In this document: in pieces, positions 20,901 through 24,831 of the stretch
Layout of the letters: every line of letters begins with the position of its first letter
Position numbering within the stretch: position 1 is the first letter of the stretch
IMG/VR virus record: IMGVR_UViG_3300035180_000804
Span: 1 to 24,831 of that record
Origin: a virus
Length of the DNA: 24,831 nucleotides
Direction: 5' to 3' (one strand)
The notes under the pieces: generated by a model
Database searches by the model: none
What the model was told of the DNA's origin: nothing
The model's input: the letters and a program-made list of their open reading frames with translations, nothing else
Translations under genes and position numbers: made by a program

Positions 20901-23900
20901 CGGCTGGCAGTACCGGCATGAGTCACGATGGCTCTGGTGTCTACCGCTGTGACACCGGCAGCCTGGTCAGCGCCGGCACCAATTTCTGTTTCATGGCTGG
21001 GGCTACGATCTTTGGCGTGCGTGCTTTCCAGTACGGCTGCACCGTCGCCGGCACTGAACTGCACATCGGCGAGCCGCAGATCCACATCGCCGACGGCACC
21101 GAGCCCAGCATCCTGGCCCTGATGGGCGACGGTGCCTGGCGCGGCATTGCTGCCGTGCTCAGCAACGACAGCCACACCGTGCCGGCGGACAGCGCAGGCG
21201 TGGTCAGCACGTTTGCCGGTGCCGCCAGCACGATCACCGTGCTGCAGGCCGGCGCCGACACCACGGCGAGCTGGACGATCACGAAGGCCGACAGCGGCTG
21301 CACAAGCACCTTGGCTGGCACCACGGTGACTGTGACCGCGCTGGCAGCCGATGTCGGGTATGTGGACATCACAGCCACCAGACCGGGCTACGCGACGCTC
21401 ACACGGCGCTTCACCGTGGCCAAGGCAAAGGCCGGTGCTGCAGGTGCGGCCGGCGCGCCGGGCGCCACCGGAGCAACAGGCGCGACCGGTGCTGCTGGCG
21501 CCGCCGCCACCGCCTACTGGATCGAGCGCAGCGTGGGCGCCATCGGCAAGAGCGTTGCGGGCGTCTACACCCCGGCGACCGTGACGTTCAACGCCCGCTC
21601 GGCCACGGGTGCCGCCGCGCCAGCGGCCTACGCTGGCCGGTTCATCGTCGAGCAGACGACCGATGGCACGACCTGGACGACGGTCTACACCAGCGCCGCC
21701 AACGAGGCGAGCCGCACCCAGACACCGGCAGCAGGCATCAAGGCCTTGCGCGTGACGCTCTACCTGGCCGGCGGCACGGTGACGCAGCTCGACCAGGAAG
21801 TCGTGCCGGTCGTTGTCGATGGTGCGACGGGTGCCACTGGATCGACGGGCGCTACGGGGCCGACCGGCATATCTCCGATCTCGGTGATTCTTGGCAACGA
21901 GGCCCATGTCCTGCCCGCTGATGCATCTGGCAATGTCATCAGCTATGCGGGCAGCGGTACTACGGTATCGGTCTATCAAGGCAGCACGCTGCTTTTGTAT
22001 GACGGGGTTGGTACTTCAGCCGGGACTTGGCGGTTTTCTGGCTCGACATCTGTCAACTACACATTTGGGGCAGTGACGACGTCCAGCGGTGTTGCAGTCG
22101 TGGCGGATGGATCTGGGGTTGCGGTTGGTATCGATACGGCTAGCGCGACGTTTGGCATTGTTGGAAAAGCTCTTGACGGTACAGCGCTATCTATTTCACG
22201 GATACAAACGTTCGGCAAATCAAAGCAAGGCTCAGCGGGGGCTGCAGGCGCCACCGGAGCGACGGGTGCGGCCGGTGCTGCTGGCGCCGCCGCCACCGCC
22301 TACTGGCTGGCGCGCAGCGCCGGGGCCATCCGGCGCAGCGTGTCGGGTGCTTACACGCCAGCCAGCCTCACGGTCACGGCCTACAGCGCCACGGGCACCG
22401 GCGCGCCGGCTGCCTATGCGGGCCGATTCGTGATCGCCACCAGCACGGACGGCAGCACCTATACCGCCGCATACACCAGCGCCGCCAACGAGAGCAGCAC
22501 CGCCTACACGCCGCCGGCTGGTGTGGTGTCGCTGCGCCTGCGTCTATACCTGGCTGGCGGAACGACCACGCTGCTGGATGAAGAGGTGGTGCCAATCGTC
22601 AAGGATGGCATGGGCGTCACCCTGGTCGATGCCAGCAGCTGGGTGCCTGGATCTGCCACGCCCTGGCCGACTTATGAGGATGTCACCGGCGAGACCAGCA
22701 TTGTCTGGGCGCCCGGTATCAAAGGTGCCAGCGTGCCGGTGATGCAGTGCCTGGCGGACAGCATCAACAAGATCTGCCAACCCGAAGCGATTTCATCCAC
22801 TGCAACATGGTTTCCGTGCCAGACCGTCACAGGGGTTGCTGACACGTTTGCGGTGGATGCCACCACTTTCTATACAGGCACATCGAGCTTCAAACTGACG
22901 AAGGCGACGCTGGCTACAAATGCACAGGGGCGAGCCAGTCGCGCGATTGCAGTGACGCCCGGTCAGGTCTATCGCGTCCGGGTGGCAGTCAAGGGTGATA
23001 CGGCCACGGCGACGGGCGTTTATGTGCGCATCCACCAGGCGGCAGCGCTCCCGAGCAGTGGGGCGATTAACGAGACCAACCGATCCGGATTCACTGTCAT
23101 TCAGGACAACGGCGCTGTCACGACATCGTTTGTGGTCAAGAGCCTGACATACACCGTGCCGGCTGGCGTCAATGCGATATCTCTGGGTGTGTTCTCGTGG
23201 GCCAATGGGCCGCTGAATCTGTGGTTTGACGAGCCCGTCATCAATCTGGCATCCGGCACAGACAGTGCGGTAGGCCCGAGACAGAATTACGAAGGCGGTT
23301 TCGCCGCTGGCGCAGCGAACTCATTTGTGCCGGACACCACCAAGACCTACCGGTTCGTGATCCCGATCTGGCGTGACAGCGATGCAGCGTTCGGGTACCA
23401 GTATTTTGGCCCGGAGGCAAACAAGGTCTGCAACCTCAACACCAGCACACCAAACGGCAATCCGTACTTCGAGGTACAAGCCAACACACTCACTGCCGGC
23501 CGGTGGTACCTCGCTGTTGGCTACGTCTATCCGGCCGGATCAACCGGCATGACGAACAACGATGCGGGTGTCTGGGATACGCTGACTGGTGCGAAGGTGT
23601 TCAGCGGCACAAACTTCTGCTGGCTGGCTGGCGTGACATCGTGCGGCATTCGAGCGCTGCAGCATGTGGCCGACACAGGGAGCAAGACGCTGTTCGGGCA
23701 GCCGCTGGTGCATGTGGTGGATGGCAACGAGCCGCCGCTGCGGACGTGGCTGGCGGTGAGTACGACGGACATTGCGCCGGGTGCTGCAACAGCAATCTAT
23801 GAGACTGTTACGCCATCGATAAGTGTCTGGAACAATGGCAATTCTGCATTGGTTGGTACTTTGAATTTTACAGCAGATGCTGACGGAATTGTTTCCATAA

Positions 23901-24214
23901 GAGCCAGTGGTGCTTTTAGTGTTGTATATGATGCATATTCTGCAGGCCCTGGGAGCAACGTGGCATGTAATTTTTATTTGAATGGCACAAAAAACTTGCT
24001 TCCACTTAGTCTTCCTGGCGTATCAATTGGTGGCCCTGGAGATGGTGTGCATCCTGCTGGATTAATTAGCTCTTTATACTTTCTTGATTCTTCTGTACCT
24101 GCTTCCAATGGAGATATATTTAGTTTTTACGTAGTCTGTTATGCGCCAGCTTCCACATCGACAACAAATAGTGTTGCTAGCGGAACAATTCATGCTGAAT
24201 TAATAAAGAGGTAA
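17993..24214 (+). CDS. tip attachment / receptor-binding protein, lambda J-like, multidomain
   Basis: A 2073-residue protein. Residues 1-65 hold two hydrophobic segments, the first resembling a signal peptide, then Arg/Ala-rich sequence. The tip core runs about 80-590, ending in the TLQEDAATIYDLADA pattern typical of J-like proteins. Two fibronectin-III-like domains span about 596-805. Then come modules C1 (823-1045), A1 (1051-1147), collagen 1 (1148-1171), B1 (1172-1276), collagen 2 (1277-1291), A2 (1292-1412), collagen 3 (1413-1433) and B2 (1434-1538). C2 (1543-1914) follows, with an extra domain inside, and last an AT-rich tip (about 1920-2073). The protein should close the tail tip and bind the host surface. 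It overlaps the previous gene by ATGA and the chaperone follows. Confidence 0.88.
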   Translation: MKRWGFVIVAAALAAIPAVAAADPVTIVATAMIVLGEGMVVYAGYALLVAAAVYGAANARRQARRAAAQARAEYNARLTERSVTVLAADPPWQVVYGRCRVGGYVVGMLTTDKIGMLDNGNYRTKPDGYRHLVIAIAAHEVQDIHEMYIQGVPIGATDATGWATAGPSEAPWGKVKRAIIESPTALTFSAAGQWSFDPVLFANKTIVKVLAANTQPLSSNADGGPSGTAYSLTVAGPRTIGGAPANAQLYVSCEIEWVESCVRWTKHLGTDTQTVDTYLNGVAPADWTVNHRLQGHAYVTVTLDLEDPRFQGGVPGINFDVSGRKVLDPRTGTTVWTRNPALIIYDWLRQPWGYECAAQDVDTASVITAANACDVAISLTVGTTTETGQATYTCDGAFTTEASKESVLEDLAETMGGFANYGAKWSVHAGMWTAPVMTLTDDYLAGPLQIVQAGVGMDAAFNGVRGTYIQSGTDTPSDIEPYKNASYVTADGLELWTNVGLPYTNHKARARNLCRVMVERNRDGLVAQYPADLRAWPLEVGDRVSVTNTEYGWTAKTFRITDWQFDLTSAVVLTLQEDAATIYDLADASAADAAPNTTLPNPWAIEQVAGLVATSGTATLMLLADGTIVPRVLVTWTAPTSAHMSGTGARTEVEWTTIGSSTWMRGATLGGDNSLYLGGLRDDGSYLKIRARHINTAGIDGPWVTIVHQVIGKSAVPANVAGLAATVVQGGVRINWTASSEIDYASTQLRIGTSWASATPLADIKGNTYTWPWPAQGSYTLLARHLDTSGGLSAAAASTAVVVDASALVQWNNITGQPQQGRNLVDTSEWVAGLADAAVPWLRMQSTAGENSIILNVGPRGVGAMLWRAVASGDSATSVNADGGFAASYPTGKHIVPDVNKAYRVVVPVKRVGSTVSGTCYVGIAPQFPAVAHIANLNTTTFNNNPYFEGIGMSALPADVWCVVVGYVYPAGSTGMSHDGSGVYRCDTGSLVSAGTNFCFMAGATIFGVRAFQYGCTVAGTELHIGEPQIHIADGTEPSILALMGDGAWRGIAAVLSNDSHTVPADSAGVVSTFAGAASTITVLQAGADTTASWTITKADSGCTSTLAGTTVTVTALAADVGYVDITATRPGYATLTRRFTVAKAKAGAAGAAGAPGATGATGATGAAGAAATAYWIERSVGAIGKSVAGVYTPATVTFNARSATGAAAPAAYAGRFIVEQTTDGTTWTTVYTSAANEASRTQTPAAGIKALRVTLYLAGGTVTQLDQEVVPVVVDGATGATGSTGATGPTGISPISVILGNEAHVLPADASGNVISYAGSGTTVSVYQGSTLLLYDGVGTSAGTWRFSGSTSVNYTFGAVTTSSGVAVVADGSGVAVGIDTASATFGIVGKALDGTALSISRIQTFGKSKQGSAGAAGATGATGAAGAAGAAATAYWLARSAGAIRRSVSGAYTPASLTVTAYSATGTGAPAAYAGRFVIATSTDGSTYTAAYTSAANESSTAYTPPAGVVSLRLRLYLAGGTTTLLDEEVVPIVKDGMGVTLVDASSWVPGSATPWPTYEDVTGETSIVWAPGIKGASVPVMQCLADSINKICQPEAISSTATWFPCQTVTGVADTFAVDATTFYTGTSSFKLTKATLATNAQGRASRAIAVTPGQVYRVRVAVKGDTATATGVYVRIHQAAALPSSGAINETNRSGFTVIQDNGAVTTSFVVKSLTYTVPAGVNAISLGVFSWANGPLNLWFDEPVINLASGTDSAVGPRQNYEGGFAAGAANSFVPDTTKTYRFVIPIWRDSDAAFGYQYFGPEANKVCNLNTSTPNGNPYFEVQANTLTAGRWYLAVGYVYPAGSTGMTNNDAGVWDTLTGAKVFSGTNFCWLAGVTSCGIRALQHVADTGSKTLFGQPLVHVVDGNEPPLRTWLAVSTTDIAPGAATAIYETVTPSISVWNNGNSALVGTLNFTADADGIVSIRASGAFSVVYDAYSAGPGSNVACNFYLNGTKNLLPLSLPGVSIGGPGDGVHPAGLISSLYFLDSSVPASNGDIFSFYVVCYAPASTSTTNSVASGTIHAELIKR
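20459..21112 (+). repeat. module C1, first copy of a duplicated domain
   Basis: The encoded stretch from NLVDTSEWV to HIADGTEP pairs with the segment at 22619-23735 (TLVDASSWV to HVVDGNEP). Shared marks are GGFA, VPDxxKxYR, NLNT(T/S)xxxNPYFE, VGYVYPAGSTGM and GTNFC(F/W)xAG. It is probably a carbohydrate- or receptor-contacting beta domain. Confidence 0.75.
21434..21505 (+). repeat. collagen-like hinge 1 (eight Gly-X-Y triplets)
   Basis: Eight consecutive Gly-X-Y triplets, mostly GAA and GAT with one GAP, link modules A1 and B1. Such hinges form short triple helices in phage fibers. Its 3' end belongs to the 35-nt exact repeat shared with hinge 3. Confidence 0.85.
21486..21520 (+). repeat. 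35-nt exact direct repeat, copy 1 (hinge 1/module B1)
   Basis: These 35 bases are identical to 22272-22306 and lie at the junction of the collagen-like hinge and module B. The match is longer than needed to encode the shared residues and suggests a recent duplication or gene conversion. Confidence 0.85.
21506..21820 (+). repeat. module B1, first copy of a 105-residue duplicated domain
   Basis: The 105 residues from ATAYW to VVVD align without gaps to the 105 residues encoded at 22292-22606; by hand count 67 are identical. Conserved blocks include APAAYAGRF, YTSAANE and LYLAGGT. Confidence 0.85.
21821..21865 (+). repeat. collagen-like hinge 2 (five Gly-X-Y triplets)
   Basis: Five triplets (GAT, GAT, GST, GAT, GPT) separate module B1 from module A2. 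The base composition changes right after it, since module A2 is visibly richer in A and T. Confidence 0.8.
22229..22291 (+). repeat. collagen-like hinge 3 (seven Gly-X-Y triplets)
   Basis: Seven triplets (GSA then GAA and GAT types) link module A2 to B2. It shares the exact 35-nt repeat (22272-22306) with hinge 1. Confidence 0.85.
22292..22606 (+). repeat. module B2, second copy of the 105-residue domain
   Basis: Ungapped partner of 21506-21820. It starts with the same ATAYW encoded by identical bases and ends in EEVVPIVKD against QEVVPVVVD. Confidence 0.85.
22619..23735 (+). repeat. module C2, second copy of the C domain, split by an inserted domain
   Basis: The flanks (TLVDASSWV...; YEGGFAAG...HVVDGNEP) match module C1. 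About 170 residues encoded at roughly 22770-23283 have no counterpart in C1. The inserted part (TFYTGTSSFKLTKA ... VTPGQVYRVRVAVKG ... LWFDEPVINLA) has the jelly-roll pattern of carbohydrate-binding modules of the CBM4/9 type. Confidence 0.65.
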
Positions 24215-24218
24215 AATA

Positions 24219-24674
24219 ATGGACTTTGGTGTATGGAGCTTTTATTCAAAAGATACTGGCATTATCCACCCGTGTACGTATATTGGGCCAGTTGGATCGC
24301 TCTTTGAAAACACACCGGTTGGTATGGCGCCTATTGCTGGGCGGCATGACCATCAGAAGTGCTGCGTCAGTCTATCTACAGGCTTAGTCATCCCCTGGCA
24401 GCCTCCTGCGCCGCCAGATGACGCCTGGCAGACGTGGATATGGTTGGAGTCCGAAGAGCGCTGGATCAGCACACCGACTCCGGCGGCTGTGGCTCGCGAT
24501 GTGCGGGCACGCCGGACCAGCTTGCTCAAGGACTGCGACTGGGTGGTGGCGCAGGCCTTTGAAGACGGCACACCGGTGCCTGTGCTGTGGCGCAAGTACC
24601 GCAAGGCTCTGCGGGACATCACCACCCAACCAGGCTTTCCGTCCACGGTGGATTGGCCGATTCCGCCTGCGTGA
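24219..24674 (+). CDS. tail fiber assembly protein (tfa-like chaperone)
   Basis: A 151-residue protein starting 4 nt after the tip gene, with AGAGG 7 nt before its ATG. The C-terminus (LLKDCDWVVAQAFEDGTPVPVLWRKYRKALRDITTQPGFPSTVDWPIPP) is the classic fiber-chaperone ending: R-x-x-LL-x-x-x-DW, then Y-R-x-ALRDI-x-x-QPGFP-x-x-x-x-WP. The N-terminal half (FYSKDTGIIHPCTYIGPVG...) is AT-richer, like the fiber tip just upstream, while the second half regains high GC. Such proteins help the fiber tip fold and must match it, so both probably arrived together. Confidence 0.85.
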   Translation: MDFGVWSFYSKDTGIIHPCTYIGPVGSLFENTPVGMAPIAGRHDHQKCCVSLSTGLVIPWQPPAPPDDAWQTWIWLESEERWISTPTPAAVARDVRARRTSLLKDCDWVVAQAFEDGTPVPVLWRKYRKALRDITTQPGFPSTVDWPIPPA

Positions 24675-24682
24675 GACACTTT

Positions 24683-24711
24683 CAGCCAGCGGCATTTTGT
24701 TTCACTGGCTG
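24683..24711 (+). terminator. inverted repeat after the last phage gene
   Basis: CAGCCAG (24683-24689) and CTGGCTG (24705-24711) can form a 7-bp stem with a 15-nt loop starting 9 nt after the tfa stop. No T-run follows, so it would be a factor-dependent or weak terminator. Alternatively it may belong to the transposase-binding region of the phage end. The loop contains TGTTTCACT (24698-24706), which resembles half of a MuA site in outward orientation. Confidence 0.25.
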
Positions 24712-24722
24712 CAACGCTGCAG

Positions 24723-24771
24723 CACCCTCGTTTATCTCGCTAGGAGCGCTGATTTTTCGCGCGGCGCATCA
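24723..24771 (-). other. prophage right end with MuA-type R1 and R2 sites
   Basis: Read inward from 24771 on the minus strand, the first 19 bases are TGATGCGCCGCGCGAAAAA; Mu's right end, as I recall it, is TGAAGCGGCGCACGAAAAA, so 16 of 19 agree. After a further 16 bases both have GATAAA (here 24731-24736), the centre of Mu site R2. The terminal 5'-TG/CA-3' is kept. The transposase should bind R1 (about 24745-24766) and R2 (about 24723-24744) to pair the ends. The five bases after the end, CTGTG (24772-24776), would be the target duplication. Confidence 0.75.
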
Positions 24772-24831
24772 CTGTGCGCGTCGCGTCAGTTCGCCGAGGG
24801 CGACGTGCAGCACTGGTGGCACGCGCCGCAG
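24772..24831 (+). pseudogene. host GH94 / cyclic beta-glucan synthase-like gene, 3' part cut by the prophage
   Basis: The 20 codons from CTG 24772 to the window end read LCASRQFAEGDVQHWWHAPQ. The (R/x)QF-x-EGDVQHWWH-x-P block is the signature of the GH94 phosphorylase-like domain of cyclic beta-1,2-glucan synthases (NdvB/ChvB) and relatives. These make or trim periplasmic glucans. The frame has no start of its own: upstream of 24772 it runs through the phage terminus. The gene therefore seems split by the insertion, with its 5' part expected beyond the prophage's left end. Only this short piece is seen, so the exact family member is unsure. Confidence 0.7.

Larger units (their letters stand above)
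1..24771 (+). mobile_element. Mu-like transposable prophage, late half to its right end
   Basis: From the first base to 24771 all recognisable genes are phage virion genes on the + strand. They follow the Mu head order (gp25, gp26, gp27, gp28, gp29, F, G, I/Z, T, gp36, gp37) and then a lambda-like tail order (tube, chaperone, tape measure, tip proteins, NlpC-like, tip J-like). The right boundary is placed at 24771, where a Mu-type terminus is followed by host coding sequence. The left end, the transposase genes (A/B) and the repressor must lie left of the window. Whether the prophage is active cannot be judged here, but no late gene in view is broken. Confidence 0.9.

Noticed and set aside
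22770-24214. Diversity-generating retroelement variable region in the receptor-binding protein
   Set aside because: No template repeat, reverse transcriptase or adenine-biased AAC/AAT cluster pattern is visible; the AT-rich tip is better explained by gene exchange.
1-24831. tRNA, rRNA, CRISPR arrays or insertion sequences
   Set aside because: Reading both strands, I saw no cloverleaf, no spaced palindromic repeat array and no transposase; the phage's own transposition genes must lie outside the window.

Overview
The window holds the right-hand (late, structural) part of a Mu-like transposable prophage, apparently inserted in a host gene. GC is high (one hand-counted row gives about 70%), the coding is dense, and neighbouring genes often overlap by 1 or 4 nt. 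The gene families point to a phage of a high-GC proteobacterium, most likely a betaproteobacterium of Burkholderiales type. That host assignment is inference. The head genes are of Mu type and the tail genes are of long, flexible, lambda-like type. This combination is known from Mu-like siphoviruses such as Pseudomonas B3 and D3112, not from Mu itself, which has a contractile tail.

Layout, all on the + strand. 1-617: end of an unplaced ORF, a small ORF and a probable fiber-tail adaptor. 675-3692: a gp25-like membrane/coiled-coil protein, a gp26-like winged-helix-like protein, the small terminase subunit (DUF3486), a small membrane protein and the large terminase. 3835-9413: portal (DUF935), minor head protein (Mu F family), virion morphogenesis protein (Mu G family), protease/scaffold I with an in-frame nested scaffold start, a probable decoration protein and the major head protein T. 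9448-10838: connector and neck proteins. 10874-16320: tail tube, tail-assembly chaperone with a probable -1 frameshift extension, and a 1229-residue tape measure. 16320-24674: two tail-tip proteins, an NlpC/P60-like (DUF6950) protein, a 2073-residue tip/receptor-binding protein and a tail-fiber assembly chaperone.

The prophage appears to end at 24771. Read inward on the minus strand, its last 19 bases agree at 16 of 19 positions with the right end of phage Mu as I remember it. A GATAAA block lies at the same distance from the end as in Mu. Directly after it, 24772-24831 encodes a fragment with the signature of GH94/cyclic beta-glucan synthase proteins, so the phage seems to interrupt that host gene. 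No mom, com or gin module lies between the fiber chaperone and the end.

The less routine points are these. A 16-nt palindrome-containing motif occurs twice, each time exactly 34 nt before a late-gene start. An A AAA AAC slippery site sits at the stop of the tail chaperone with a 9-bp stem downstream. A scaffold start is nested in the protease gene. The receptor-binding protein is built of duplicated modules joined by collagen-like hinges, with one extra domain nested in a duplicate and an AT-rich tip. A CGCCCAAA-type repeat with helical spacing lies between terminase and portal.
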